Shown here: piece after piece, positions 42,142-51,834 of the stretch
How the letters are laid out: the number at the start of each line of letters is the position of its first letter
Numbering within the stretch: position 1 is the first letter of the stretch
Assembly (NCBI RefSeq): GCF_026968045.1
Contig: NZ_JAPVBQ010000003.1
Span: 404,060 to 468,059, forward strand
Reading direction: 5' to 3'
Source: Modestobacter sp. VKM Ac-2977
GTDB taxonomy: Bacteria; Actinomycetota; Actinomycetes; Mycobacteriales; Geodermatophilaceae
DNA: 64,000 nucleotides
Translations under genes and position numbers: made by a program
Notes under the pieces: generated by a model
The model's database searches: none
What the model saw: the letters and a program-made list of their open reading frames with translations, nothing else
What the model was told of the DNA's origin: nothing

Positions 42142-42969
42142 TCAGGCGCGCAGCGAGATCGTCTGGCCGCGACCCACGGTGCGCACCTCGCCAGGGGCCC
42201 GGCGGGCGGCGACCTCGGCGACGAAGTCGCCCAGCGGGCTCTTGAAGAGGCCGTAGTCGTCGTAGTGCACGGGCACGGTGACCGGCGGCCGCAGCAGCTC
42301 GACCAGGTCGGCGCCCTGCTGGGCGTCCATGGTCACCGTGATGCCGGCGACCTTGGTGCCACCCAGGTGCGGGATGAGCACGTCGAGCGGCCCGCACCGC
42401 TGCAGCACCTCGCCGAGGAACGGCCGGTAGAGGGTGTCACCGCTGATGTAGCCACGCCAGGTCACCTCCGGGCCGGCGACGCCGCCGCGCACCAGCTCCA
42501 GCACGCTGCCCATCACCTGGGGCAGCAGCCGGGCCAGCGGTCCGGGGCCGTGGACGCCCGGCACGCTGGTGATCCGCAGCGTGTCCGTGCCCTGGGTGAG
42601 CTCGTGGGTCTGCCAGGGCCGCAGGTCGGCGGTGGCGGTGAAGCCGCGCTTGCCCAGACAGCCGGCCGCCTCCGGCGTGGTCACCACCGGCGTCTCCTTG
42701 GGCAGGGACCGGGTTGCCACCCGGTCCCAGTGGTCGCCGTGCATGTGGCTGAGCAGGACGGCGTCCAGCGCGGGCAGCTGTGCGGGCACCAGTGCCGGGT
42801 CGGTCAGCCGCCTGCTGCGCAGCCCGTGGCCCAGGTGCGCCCACTGGCCGCGGTGCAGGAAGTTCGGGTCGGTCAGCAGGGTGAACGGCCCGATCCGCAG
42901 CAACGTCGTGGCGGTGCCGCCGAAGGTCAGCGTGACGTCGTCCCCGGGGCGTGCCTGGTCAGCGGCCAT
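42142..42969 (-). CDS. Metallo-beta-lactamase-fold hydrolase
   Basis: 275 residues. The zinc motif is HMHGDHWD; VPGVHGPG, YISGDTLYRP and PVHYDDYGLFKSP supply the later ligands. The pattern resembles the UlaG/N-acyl-phosphatidylethanolamine phospholipase D-like group (LLRIGPFTLLTDPNFLHRG). These act on lipid, ester or phosphodiester substrates in the cytoplasm. It is divergent from tldD with about 165 bp between starts. Substrate unknown. Confidence 0.85.
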   Translation of the reverse strand: MAADQARPGDDVTLTFGGTATTLLRIGPFTLLTDPNFLHRGQWAHLGHGLRSRRLTDPALVPAQLPALDAVLLSHMHGDHWDRVATRSLPKETPVVTTPEAAGCLGKRGFTATADLRPWQTHELTQGTDTLRITSVPGVHGPGPLARLLPQVMGSVLELVRGGVAGPEVTWRGYISGDTLYRPFLGEVLQRCGPLDVLIPHLGGTKVAGITVTMDAQQGADLVELLRPPVTVPVHYDDYGLFKSPLGDFVAEVAARRAPGEVRTVGRGQTISLRA

Positions 42970-43004
42970 GCCGACGCCTACCCACGGAGGGGGTCGGCCA
43001 CTCC

Positions 43005-43063
43005 GCCGTTGTGCGCTGGCTGTCGCTCCACGGATCGAAGACCGACGACGGGCGCACAACGGC
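43005..43063. promoter_or_regulatory. 12-bp inverted repeat in the MBL hydrolase-tldD intergenic region
   Basis: GCCGTTGTGCGC (43005-43016) and GCGCACAACGGC (43052-43063) are perfect complements separated by 35 bp. They are 36 bp from the MBL hydrolase start and 71 bp from the tldD start. Such widely spaced arms suggest a looped or dimer-of-dimers operator, or a fold in the leader of either gene. Confidence 0.45.
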
Positions 43064-43133
43064 CGGCGCTGATCGGTAGCTGGGCTCACGAACTGCGTCG
43101 CTCCTGTCGGGTCCGCCTGGTAGACACGGGGCC

Positions 43134-44644
<1,511 letters not shown>

Positions 44645-44648
<4 letters not shown>

Positions 44649-46033
44649 GCTCGCAGACCCCGCAGCAGCTCGTCGAGGCCGCGCTGGCGGCGTCCACGGT
44701 GGACGGGCAGATCACCTACGTCACCGACAGCTCGGAGGCCAACCTCCGCTGGGCGAGCAACAGCCTGACCACCAACGGCGCGATGCGCTCCCGGCAGGTC
44801 GTCGTCATCTCCTTCGTCGACGGCGGCGCCGGCATGGCCACCGGCACCGTGGCCCGCACCGGCACCCCGGACATCGCCGAGCTGGTGCGGATGAGCGAGC
44901 AGGCCGCCCGGGACGCCGGGCCGGCTGAGGACGCGATGCCGCTGATCAGCGAGGCCCCCGCCGGGTCGGGCGACTGGGACGCCGAGGTGGCCACCACCTC
45001 CATCGACGTGTTCGCCGACTTCGCGCCCGCGCTGGGCGAGGCCTTCGGCGGCGCCCGCGACCGGGGCGAGCTGCTGTTCGGGTTCGCCGAGCACCAGCTG
45101 GCCACGACCTACCTGGGCACCTCGACCGGGCTGCGGCTGCGGCACGACCAGCCCACCGGGCGGGTCGAGCTGAACGGGAAGAGCGCCGACTTCGGCCGCT
45201 CAGTCTGGGCCGGGGTCGGCACCCGCGACTTCACCGACGTCTCGGTGGCCGGCCTCGCGGCCGAGGTGCAGCAGAAGATGGCCTGGTCGCAGCGCCGGGT
45301 GGAGCTGCCGGCCGGGCGGTACGAGACGCTCCTGCCGCCGTCCACGGTCAGCGACCTGATGATCCCCACCTACTGGGCGATGGAGGCCCGGGACGCCGAC
45401 GAGGGGCGCAGCGTCTACGCCCGGACCGGTGGTGGCAACCGGATCGGCGACCGGCTGGCCCAGCTCCCGCTCACCCTGCGCAGCGACCCGCACGCCCCGG
45501 GGCTGGAGACCGCGCCGTTCCAGGTGGTCGGCGGCTCCTCCGGGTCCGCCTCCGTCTTCGACAACGGCATGGCGACGCCCGCCGTCGACTGGATCCGCGA
45601 CGGGGTGCTGACCAACCTGATCCGGCCGCGGGCCTGGGCGCTGCGGACGACGGCACCGGCGACCGCCGCGGTGGACAACATCATCCTGGAGGACCCCAAC
45701 GCCACTGCCTCGCCGGCGGAGATGATCGCGCGCACCGAACGCGGTCTGCTGCTGACCACGCTCTGGTACATCCGCGAGGTCGACCCGCAGACGCTGCTGG
45801 TCACCGGGTTGACCCGCGACGGGGTCTTCCTCGTCGAGAACGGCGAGGTGACGGGCGCGGTGAACAACTTCCGGTTCAACGAGTCGCCGGTCGACCTGCT
45901 GGCCCGGGCGACCGAGGCCAGCAGCACCGAGCGGACCCTGCCGCGGGAGTGGAACGACTGGTTCAGCCGGGCCTCGATGCCGATGCTCCGGGTGCCCGAC
46001 TTCAACATGAGCTCGGTCAGCCCGGCCAGCTGA
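44645..46033 (+). CDS. tldE: Metalloprotease subunit TldE (PmbA)
   Basis: 462 residues, ATG overlapping the tldD stop. PmbA/TldD-type domains without the HExxxH zinc motif, as expected for TldE. Conserved sequences include VDNIILEDPNATASPAEMIARTERGLLLTTLWYIREVDPQTLLVTGLTRDGVFLVENGEV, typical of actinobacterial TldE. It completes the substrate cleft of the heterodimer. No RiPP gene other than mftA is in the window; whether TldD/E touches mycofactocin biosynthesis is unknown. Confidence 0.92.
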
Positions 46034-46057
46034 CGCCGGCCGGGCGGCCGACCCGGG

Positions 46058-46213
46058 TCAGTGCTCGCGCCGGTCGCGGCCGGTCTGTCCGGGGTCGGGG
46101 CTCGACGTGGCGACCGCCGGGTCGACCGGGTCGCCGGTCGGCTCGGGGCCCTGCGTGGCGGCGTCCGTGGAGGTGGGTTCGGTGGCCGGGTCGGAGCCGG
46201 CGGGTTCGGTCAT
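46058..46213 (-). CDS. Small acidic disordered protein (51 aa)
   Basis: ATG at 46211-46213. The product starts MTEPAGSDPATEPTSTDAA and ends GRDRREH, a Pro/Thr/Asp-rich chain without predicted structure. A second small acidic gene lies just upstream on the same strand. Composition is like the Pro-rich tails common in actinomycetes; it may be real, but codon bias alone supports it. Confidence 0.4.
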   Translation of the reverse strand: MTEPAGSDPATEPTSTDAATQGPEPTGDPVDPAVATSSPDPGQTGRDRREH

Positions 46214-46249
46214 GGCGACCAGGTACCCCGTGGAGCCCGGCCGGAACGG

Positions 46250-46480
46250 TCAGGGGGTGACGGGTCCGCGGCCGACGTCGTCGGGCTCGGGGGTCTGGAA
46301 GGCCGTCTCCGTCGACGGCGCCGCCTCGGCGTCGTCCGTGCCCTCCTCGGGGGCGTCCGGCTCCTCGCCACCGACGCCGAAGCCCTCGGCCGTCGGCGGG
46401 GCCCCGGCCCCGGGATCGGCCGCGGGGATCCCGTCGTCCGCGTTCGGCAGGTTCGGCTCCATGGGTGCGCTCATCGACAT
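46250..46480 (-). CDS. Small acidic disordered protein (76 aa)
   Basis: Begins MSMSAPMEPNLPNADDG; an in-frame ATG at 46472-46474 could also serve. The whole chain is rich in Pro, Gly, Asp and Glu (GGEEPDAPEEGTDDAEAA) and no fold is predicted. It is upstream of the 51-residue acidic gene on the same strand, with 36 bp between. Function unknown. Confidence 0.5.
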   Translation of the reverse strand: MSMSAPMEPNLPNADDGIPAADPGAGAPPTAEGFGVGGEEPDAPEEGTDDAEAAPSTETAFQTPEPDDVGRGPVTP

Positions 46481-46637
46481 GGCCGGCCCCTACCCCGCCG
46501 GTCGCCGGCGGATGCACGCGCACCGCTCCACGGCCGGGACGCCCACGCCACGGCACTGCTGGGGCGGGGTGCGGTCCGCGAGGCGGCCGGGATGGGCGGG
46601 GTGGGTGTGGCGGGTGTGTGCAACTCGACGAGGAAAC

Positions 46638-46674
46638 CGCGTTTCATGCCCCTGCGTCACGGACATGAAACGCG
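46638..46674. promoter_or_regulatory. 11-bp inverted repeat upstream of the cysteine-rich orphan
   Basis: CGCGTTTCATG (46638-46648) and CATGAAACGCG (46664-46674) are perfect complements with a 15-bp spacer. The region is markedly more AT-rich than its surroundings, as promoters are here. It is 75 bp before the start of the cysteine-rich small gene. Likely an operator; the regulator is not evident. Confidence 0.55.
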
Positions 46675-46748
46675 ATTCGTGTCTACTTCCCCACGAACGC
46701 CGACGACGACCCCCTGCCTCCCCGGCAGGACGGCGAGGGGAGCTCCAC

Positions 46749-47054
46749 ATGACGTACTGCCAGAAGCCCTCGATCTTCCAGGTGGGCAAGGTCCACGACA
46801 ACGGCCCGTCCGTGATCGTCTCCGGGTGGGGCCTGGGCATGTGCGCCTCGTCGTGTCGATGCCACCGCAACCCGGAGGACGGCCAGCTGTCCCTCGCCGA
46901 GGACCAGGCCGGTGGCAGCCTCGGCCTGCGCAGCTTCACCCCGACCGGCACCTGCGACTGCTGTGAGGCGTGGACGTCGGCCGAGCTGTCCGCGATCCTG
47001 CGCGACGTCGCTGCGGTCGAGGCCCTGGACGCCTCGGAGCCGGCCGCCGGCTGA
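46749..47054 (+). CDS. Cysteine-rich small orphan protein (101 aa)
   Basis: ATG follows GAGGGGA by 8 nt. Seven cysteines are grouped: C4, then C32, C36 and C38 (MCASSCRCH), and C69, C71 and C72 (TCDCCE). The first 75 residues hold all of them, with a short acidic helical tail after. Spacing suggests metal binding, perhaps zinc or copper, but no known family was recognised. An 11-bp inverted repeat upstream and a strong hairpin downstream mark it as a self-contained unit. Confidence 0.7.
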   Translation: MTYCQKPSIFQVGKVHDNGPSVIVSGWGLGMCASSCRCHRNPEDGQLSLAEDQAGGSLGLRSFTPTGTCDCCEAWTSAELSAILRDVAAVEALDASEPAAG

Positions 47055-47070
47055 ACCCACCAGATCCGAC

Positions 47071-47104
47071 CGAGCCGCCCACCGGGGAACCGGTGGGCGG
47101 CTCG
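47071..47104 (+). terminator. 15-bp hairpin after the cysteine-rich gene
   Basis: Perfect stem CGAGCCGCCCACCGG (47071-47085) with CCGGTGGGCGGCTCG (47090-47104) and a GGAA loop, followed by TCGTCTTT. Strong candidate for intrinsic termination of the small gene. Confidence 0.8.
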
Positions 47105-47144
47105 TCGTCTTTGCCGGGTCCGCACCCCGGGTAGCCCGGTGCCC

Positions 47145-47624
47145 ATGTGGGCGAGAGCAGCGGTACGCGGTGCGGTGGCCGGGCTGGCCGGGGTGGCGGT
47201 CATGACGGCGGGGGAGAAGCTCGAACAGCAGGTGACCGGTCGCCCGGACTCCTACGTCCCGGCCCGGACGCTCACCGCCCTGGCCACCGGGCGGCGGCTC
47301 CCCGGGTCCGCGCGCCCACCGGTGCGCAACCACCTCATGCACTGGGGCACCGGCGCCGCCGTCGGCGCACTGCGTGGGGTCTGGGCCGCGGCGGGTCTGC
47401 GCGGCGTGCGTGCCTCCGCCTGGCACACCTCCGTGCGGCTGGCGGTCGACCAGACCCTGGAGAACGTCACGGGCGTGGGCGCGCCGCCGTGGACCTGGTC
47501 CCGGCGGGACCAGGTGGTCGACGTGGCGCACAAGGCCGTCTACTCCTTCGCCACCGGCGCCGTCGCCGACCGCATCATCGCGCCCGCGCGGGGCAGGAGA
47601 GGCGCACGGGGCCTGTGGGACTGA
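47145..47624 (+). CDS. Hypothetical protein with amphipathic/hydrophobic helices
   Basis: 159 residues from ATG 47145 (an in-frame GTG 6 nt upstream is possible). It starts MWARAAVRGAVAGLAGVAVMTAGEKLEQQ, a glycine-rich membrane-type helix, and has a second hydrophobic segment MHWGTGAAVGALRGVWAAAGLRG. The C-terminal region includes VAHKAVYSFATGAVADRII. No named domain is recognised. It probably sits in the membrane as a small conserved actinobacterial protein. The NlpC/P60 gene follows. Confidence 0.65.
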   Translation: MWARAAVRGAVAGLAGVAVMTAGEKLEQQVTGRPDSYVPARTLTALATGRRLPGSARPPVRNHLMHWGTGAAVGALRGVWAAAGLRGVRASAWHTSVRLAVDQTLENVTGVGAPPWTWSRRDQVVDVAHKAVYSFATGAVADRIIAPARGRRGARGLWD

Positions 47625-47661
47625 GGTCCACTGTGGACCGATCGGTCCCGGCGCGCCGCGC

Positions 47662-47691
47662 CTCTTGACAAGAGCGCGATCTCCCTACCGT
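47662..47691 (+). promoter_or_regulatory. Promoter-like region with palindrome over the -35 box
   Basis: CTCTTGACAAGAG (47662-47674) is a perfect palindrome that contains TTGACA at 47665-47670. TACCGT at 47686-47691 is a possible -10 element, though the 15-bp spacer is short. About 65 bp follow before the NlpC/P60 start. Confidence 0.4.
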
Positions 47692-47755
47692 CCGTCGAGA
47701 CGTGCACGGAGCCCCTCGCCCCTCCCCGGGCGGAACGTGCGCAGACGGAGGTCCA

Positions 47756-48760
47756 GTGAACCGATCGACCCACCGGCGGTGGACGCGCGCTGCCGCCCTC
47801 GCGCTGACCGTCGGCGCGGCCGTCGTCCTGACCCCGTCGATCGGTGCCGCCGCCCCGAGCACCGCGGCCGAGGCCCGGAAGGCCGTCACCGACGCCGGGC
47901 TGGAGATCACGGCCCTGGACGAGCAGGTCCACGAGGCCGAGGCCGCCGCCGAACAGCACCAGGCCGCCGCGGACGCCGCCGCTGCCACGGCCGCCCAGGC
48001 ACAGGCGCAGCTCGCCGCCCTGGAGCCGCAGCTGCGGGCGATCGCCCAGACCGGGTACGTCGGCACCACCCGCGGCCGGCTCGCCGCCTTCCTGACCAGC
48101 GGTTCGGCCGACGACCTGATCCAACAGATGAACACCCTCGACCAGCTGGCCACGCACGCCGACGCCATCGTCGCCACGGCCGCCACCGTCCGGTCCGCCG
48201 CCGAGCAGGCACAGCAGGAGGCCACCGTCGCCGCGGCGGCCGCAAAGGCGGCGGAGGCCGAGCTGCGGGCGCAGAAGGACCAGCTGGAGGGTGAGCTCGC
48301 CGGTTACCAGGCCGACCTCGCCCGGCTGTCGGCCGCCGACCAGGTGCGGGTGCACAACGTCATCTCCGGGCCCGAGGTCGCCGCCCCCGCCCCCGCGCCG
48401 GCCCCCACTGCGGCCGCCGGGGTCGCCGTGGAGACCGCGCTCGCCCAGATCGGCGACATGTACGGCATCGGTGCCGAGGGGCCGGACTCCTTCGACTGCT
48501 CCGGCCTGACCCAGTACGCCTACGCCGCGGCCGGGATCTCGTTGCCGCACTCCAGCCGCGCCCAGTCCCAGCTGGGTGTCGCCGTCGCGCGGGCCGACCT
48601 GCAGCCCGGCGACCTGGTCTTCTTCTACTCGCCGATCAGCCACGTGGGGATGTACATCGGCAACGGCCAGATGGTGCACGCCAGCGTCTCCGGCCGCCCG
48701 GTCGCGGTCACCAGCGTGGACAAGGGCGGCTACGTCAGCGCCCGCCGCGTCACCGGCTGA
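47756..48760 (+). CDS. Secreted NlpC/P60 peptidoglycan hydrolase with coiled coil
   Basis: 334 residues from GTG with CGGAGG upstream. A Sec signal peptide ends near residue 30 (after TPSIGAAA). A long Ala/Gln/Glu-rich coiled coil covers about residues 40-200, then a short Pro/Ala linker. The C-terminal NlpC/P60 domain has the catalytic cysteine in DSFDCSGLTQYAY and histidine in SHVGMYIGNGQMVHAS. Such RipA/RipC-like DL-endopeptidases cut stem peptides during cell separation; the coiled coil typically binds an FtsEX-type partner and keeps the enzyme inactive. Confidence 0.92.
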   Translation: MNRSTHRRWTRAAALALTVGAAVVLTPSIGAAAPSTAAEARKAVTDAGLEITALDEQVHEAEAAAEQHQAAADAAAATAAQAQAQLAALEPQLRAIAQTGYVGTTRGRLAAFLTSGSADDLIQQMNTLDQLATHADAIVATAATVRSAAEQAQQEATVAAAAAKAAEAELRAQKDQLEGELAGYQADLARLSAADQVRVHNVISGPEVAAPAPAPAPTAAAGVAVETALAQIGDMYGIGAEGPDSFDCSGLTQYAYAAAGISLPHSSRAQSQLGVAVARADLQPGDLVFFYSPISHVGMYIGNGQMVHASVSGRPVAVTSVDKGGYVSARRVTG

Positions 48761-48775
48761 GGAGGCCCCGCCGAG

Positions 48776-49366
48776 CTACTCGTGGATGCGGCGACCCTCC
48801 TCGAGCAGCTGCACGCAGGCCGCGATCCGCTTGGCCCGGGTCTGCGGCGTGACGGCGGTGTGCACCCGCCACAGCACGGCGTACCGGTTGGCCCCGTCGA
48901 GCCCGGCGAACGCCTCCTGGGCTGCCGGGGCGGCCGCCAGCGCGGCGGCCAGGTCGTCGGGCACGGTGATCGTGGCGGGCCCGGCATAGGCGCGGTCCCA
49001 GCGACCGTCGGCCTGCGCGGCCTCGACCGCGGCCAGCCCGGCCGGGCGCATCCGGCCGTCGGCGATCAGCCGACCCACCGTCTCCACGTTCTTCTGCGAC
49101 CAGACGCTCTTCGGCCGCCGGGGCGTGTACCGGACGGTGAACCAGTCGTCGTCCACCCGGTTGCCCCGGCCGTCGATCCAGCCGTGGCAGAGCGCCACCT
49201 CCACCGCCTCGGCCGCGGTCAGGGACGGGATGCCGGCCGACTTCTTGGCGATCTTCAGGAACAGGCCCGGTGCCCGGTCGTGCTCGGTCGCCAGCCAGGC
49301 GTCGAAGTCAGCGGGGGTCGGGAAGGCCCGGGTCTCGAACGTGCTGTCGTCGGCCACGTCGGCCAT
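48776..49366 (-). CDS. YdeI/OmpD-associated family protein
   Basis: 196 residues. Motifs of the YdeI family: FPTPADFDAWLATEHDRAPGLFLKIAKKSAGIPSL, EAVEVALCHGWIDGRGNRVDDDWFTVRYTPRRPKSVWSQKNVETVGRLIADGRM, and the C-terminal RYAVLWRVHTAVTPQTRAKRIA. In enteric bacteria YdeI has been linked to stress and peptide resistance; the actinobacterial role is unknown. It stands alone between two plus-strand genes. Confidence 0.85.
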   Translation of the reverse strand: MADVADDSTFETRAFPTPADFDAWLATEHDRAPGLFLKIAKKSAGIPSLTAAEAVEVALCHGWIDGRGNRVDDDWFTVRYTPRRPKSVWSQKNVETVGRLIADGRMRPAGLAAVEAAQADGRWDRAYAGPATITVPDDLAAALAAAPAAQEAFAGLDGANRYAVLWRVHTAVTPQTRAKRIAACVQLLEEGRRIHE

Positions 49367-49488
49367 CGTCCGCAGCGGCACGCGCGCCGTCCAGGGGGCC
49401 CGGCTCCCGGTTTGTCCGGGCGACCGGTCGGCTACCGCAGGGCGGACGGCGCCCAGCAGGGGCGCCGCGACGACGGACGGGACGACGG

Positions 49489-50244
49489 ATGGCACGGGCA
49501 CCTGGCCCCACCGCCCTGTGGGTGGTGCGGCACGGCGAGAGCGTGGGCAACCTGGCCGATGCGCACGCGCACGAGACCGGTTCGGGCCGGCTGGAGCTCG
49601 ACGTCCGCGACCCCGACGTCCCGCTGTCGGACACCGGCGAGCGTCAGGCCGACGCCCTCGGCGCATGGCTGGCGGGGCTGCCGGAGGACGAGCGCCCGAC
49701 CACGGTGCTGAGCTCGCCGTTCAGCCGCGCGGCCGAGACCGCCCGGCGCGCGGTGGCGGCCAGCGGGCTGGACCTGACCATCCGCTACGACGAGCGGCTG
49801 CGGGAGCGGGACTTCGGCGTCTTCGACGGCATGACCGGGCAGGGCATCCGCGAGGAGCACCCGGACGAGGCCGGCCGCCGGGAGCTGCTCGGCAAGTTCT
49901 ACTACCGGCCCCCCGGCGGGGAGAGCTGGGCCGACGTCGCCCTGCGGGTGCGCAGCCTGCTGGCCACCGAGGCGCTGCGGCACGACGGCGAGCGGCTGCT
50001 CTGCGTCTCGCACCAGGCCGTGATCATGGTGTTCCGGTACGTGTTGGAGGAGCTCTCCGAGCAGCAGTTGCTGGAGATCGACCGGGCCGAGCAGGTCGCC
50101 AACACCTCCGTGACCCGCTACGAGTCCGCCGACGGCGGGCTGTTCCGGCTGGCCGGCTTCAACGGCGTCGACCACCTCGACGACGCCGACCGGGGCGACG
50201 GTGCCCCCGTGACCGAGGAGACCGATGTCCCGTCCCCGGCCTGA
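49489..50244 (+). CDS. Histidine phosphatase (phosphoglycerate mutase-like)
   Basis: 251 residues. The catalytic motif is VVRHGESVGNLA near residue 15, and SSPFSRAAETARRAV and LLCVSHQAVIMVFRY supply the second arginine and histidine. The acid is in LRERDFGVFDG. It is a branch 1 histidine phosphatase acting on small phosphate esters or proteins. Its last 20 bp overlap the start of the NAD(P)H-hydrate dehydratase gene, so the two may be co-translated, though a direct link of function is not known. Confidence 0.87.
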   Translation: MARAPGPTALWVVRHGESVGNLADAHAHETGSGRLELDVRDPDVPLSDTGERQADALGAWLAGLPEDERPTTVLSSPFSRAAETARRAVAASGLDLTIRYDERLRERDFGVFDGMTGQGIREEHPDEAGRRELLGKFYYRPPGGESWADVALRVRSLLATEALRHDGERLLCVSHQAVIMVFRYVLEELSEQQLLEIDRAEQVANTSVTRYESADGGLFRLAGFNGVDHLDDADRGDGAPVTEETDVPSPA

Positions 50245-51115
50245 CCACACCTTGGTCAGCCCTCAGGTGCTCCGCGACTGGCGGCTGCCCGAGCCGACCG
50301 GCGGCAAGGAGGCCCGTGGCTCGATCCTGGTCGTCGGCGGGAGCACCGAGACCGTGGGCGCCGTCCTGCTGGCCGCCGAGGCCGCGCTGCGGTCCGGAGC
50401 CGGGAAGCTCCAGGTCGTCGTCCCGTCCAAGGTCGCACCGCACGTCTCCATCTCGCTGCCCGAGGCGCTGGTGCGCGGCGTGCCGTCCACCGAGGCCGGC
50501 GCCATCCAAGGCTCCTCGGCCGAGCTGTTCCTGGACCTGGCCCGGCAGGCCTCCGCGGTGCTGATCGGGCCGGGCATGGCCGACGAGCCCGAGACCCGGC
50601 GACTGGTCGAGCAGTTGCTGCCCGAGCTCCAGGGACCGGTCGCCCTCGACGCGCTCGGGCTGGCCGCCGTCACCGCCGACCCGGCGTGCCTGGAGCACCT
50701 GGGCGGCAACGTGGTGCTGACCCCCAACCCCACGGAGCTGGCGATCGCGTTGCACGTGGAACAAGAAGAGCTGGAGGACGACCCGGCAGGGGCGGCCCGG
50801 CAGCTGGCCGAGCAGACCGGCGCCGTCGTCGCCCTGGGCGGGGTGACCAGCTGGGTCGCTGCCCCCGACGGCCGGCTCTGGGCGGACGAGAGCGGCGGCG
50901 CCGGGCTCGGGGTCTCCGGCTCCGGCGACGTGCGCGCCGGGATCGTCGCCGGACTGCTGGCCCGCGGCGCGGAGCCGGCCCAGGCTGCCGTCTGGACCGC
51001 GCACCTGCACGGCCGGGCCGGTGAGCGGCTGGCCGCGACGGTCGGGCAGCTGGGTTTCCTGGCCCGGGAGCTGCCGCCGGAGATCCCCCGGGTGATGGCC
51101 GAGGTCGACCTCTGA
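50225..51115 (+). CDS. nnrD: ADP-dependent NAD(P)H-hydrate dehydratase
   Basis: 296 residues, ribokinase-like fold. GGKEARGSILVVGGSTETVGAVLLAAEAALRSGAGKLQVVVP is the family start, followed by VLTPNPTEL and the nucleotide-binding GLGVSGSGDVRAGIVAGLLARG with the catalytic aspartate. It repairs hydrated NADH and NADPH. The epimerase domain is not fused, as it is in some actinomycetes. A GTTGCACGTGGAAC site lies inside at 50749-50762. Confidence 0.9.
   Translation: MSRPRPDHTLVSPQVLRDWRLPEPTGGKEARGSILVVGGSTETVGAVLLAAEAALRSGAGKLQVVVPSKVAPHVSISLPEALVRGVPSTEAGAIQGSSAELFLDLARQASAVLIGPGMADEPETRRLVEQLLPELQGPVALDALGLAAVTADPACLEHLGGNVVLTPNPTELAIALHVEQEELEDDPAGAARQLAEQTGAVVALGGVTSWVAAPDGRLWADESGGAGLGVSGSGDVRAGIVAGLLARGAEPAQAAVWTAHLHGRAGERLAATVGQLGFLARELPPEIPRVMAEVDL
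50748..50763 (+). promoter_or_regulatory. parS-like 16-mer, site 3
   Basis: CGTTGCACGTGGAACA inside nnrD. Same 14-mer core, same strand and same Leu-His-Val-Glu reading frame as sites 1 and 2, using TTG and GAA codons. Confidence 0.5.
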
Positions 51116-51121
51116 CCCGGC

Positions 51122-51187
51122 GTGTGAAGCGTGCTTGACACTCGACCGCGGGGCTGGTCGACTGCACGTGTCAAGCGAGCTTGTCAC
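51122..51187. promoter_or_regulatory. Two 20-bp operator palindromes with TTGACA
   Basis: GTGTGAAGCGTGCTTGACAC (51122-51141) and GTGTCAAGCGAGCTTGTCAC (51168-51187) share the half-site GTGTCAAGC and are each one mismatch from perfect palindromes. The first contains a -35-like TTGACA (51135-51140); the second ends just before the ribosome-binding site of the membrane gene at 51201. This is a typical layout for autorepression, here most likely by the XRE protein encoded at 51606. Confidence 0.7.
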
Positions 51188-51200
51188 CGAGGAGTCGTGC

Positions 51201-51605
51201 ATGGTCCGCCGTCACATCGCCGCCGCGCTCACCGGACTGCTGATCGCCAGCGGGATCGGCGTCCTCGCCGGCGCCTTCGAACCCGACGAGTTCTGGCTGC
51301 GCGCCGTCGTCTTCGCCTTCTGCACGTCCACGCCGGCCTACGGCGTGGGCTGGCTGGTGTTCCTCTCCGGCGTGACCGGAGAGGACCCGCCGGCGCACGT
51401 CGAGGAGACGATCGAGCACCAGTGGTTGCAGCGGAGCAGCTCCGCCGCCTTCCTCGACCTGGTGATCGTCGCCGGGCTCGGCGCGCTCGCACTGGCGGTC
51501 ACGGACCTGGATCTCGCGGCCTCCTCGGTGCTCATGTGGCTGATCCTGTTCGCCTTCGCCGACGTCGCGGTGCGGCTGACCGTGCTGCGCCGTCGCGCCG
51601 CCTGA
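51201..51605 (+). CDS. Four-helix membrane protein partnered with XRE regulator
   Basis: 134 residues; GAGGAG lies about 8 nt before the ATG. Four hydrophobic helices are seen in two pairs: RRHIAAALTGLLIASGIGVLAG, RAVVFAFCTSTPAYGVGWLVFLSG, then FLDLVIVAGLGALALAV and SSVLMWLILFAFADVAVRLTVL. The central loop is acidic (EDPPAHVEETIEHQ). No known transport motif. The stop directly abuts the start of a 65-residue XRE regulator, a pairing common in actinomycetes, in which the membrane protein is thought to sense or tune the regulator. Confidence 0.78.
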   Translation: MVRRHIAAALTGLLIASGIGVLAGAFEPDEFWLRAVVFAFCTSTPAYGVGWLVFLSGVTGEDPPAHVEETIEHQWLQRSSSAAFLDLVIVAGLGALALAVTDLDLAASSVLMWLILFAFADVAVRLTVLRRRAA

Positions 51606-51803
51606 GTGCGCAACGACCTGGCCGACCGGCGGCAGGCCCGCGGCTGGTCACAGGGGCAACTGGCCCAGGAGCTGGGCGTCTCGCGGCAGACGGTGATCTC
51701 GCTGGAGAAGGGCCGCTTCGACCCCAGCCTGCCGCTCGCGTTCCGGATCGCCGCGCTCTTCGGCTGCCGGATCGAGGACGTCTTCAGCCCCGACGGGGAG
51801 TGA
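51606..51803 (+). CDS. Short XRE-family helix-turn-helix regulator (65 aa)
   Basis: GTG start abuts the preceding stop with no gap, implying coupled translation. The whole protein is one HTH domain: DLADRRQARGWSQGQLAQELGVSRQTVISLEKGRFDPSLPLAFRIAALFGCRIEDVFSPD. This matches the YozG-type compact regulators that pair with small membrane proteins. Two 20-bp palindromes upstream of the operon are its probable targets. Confidence 0.9.
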   Translation: MRNDLADRRQARGWSQGQLAQELGVSRQTVISLEKGRFDPSLPLAFRIAALFGCRIEDVFSPDGE

Positions 51804-51834
51804 CACCGCGATCGGTGTTCGGCAGGCTGGGTCG

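Noticed and set aside
47626-47755. Possible cyclic-di-AMP riboswitch in the NlpC/P60 leader
   Set aside because: Such riboswitches often precede cell-wall hydrolases in actinomycetes. The leader here is too short and lacks the conserved ydaO blocks; only short palindromes are seen.
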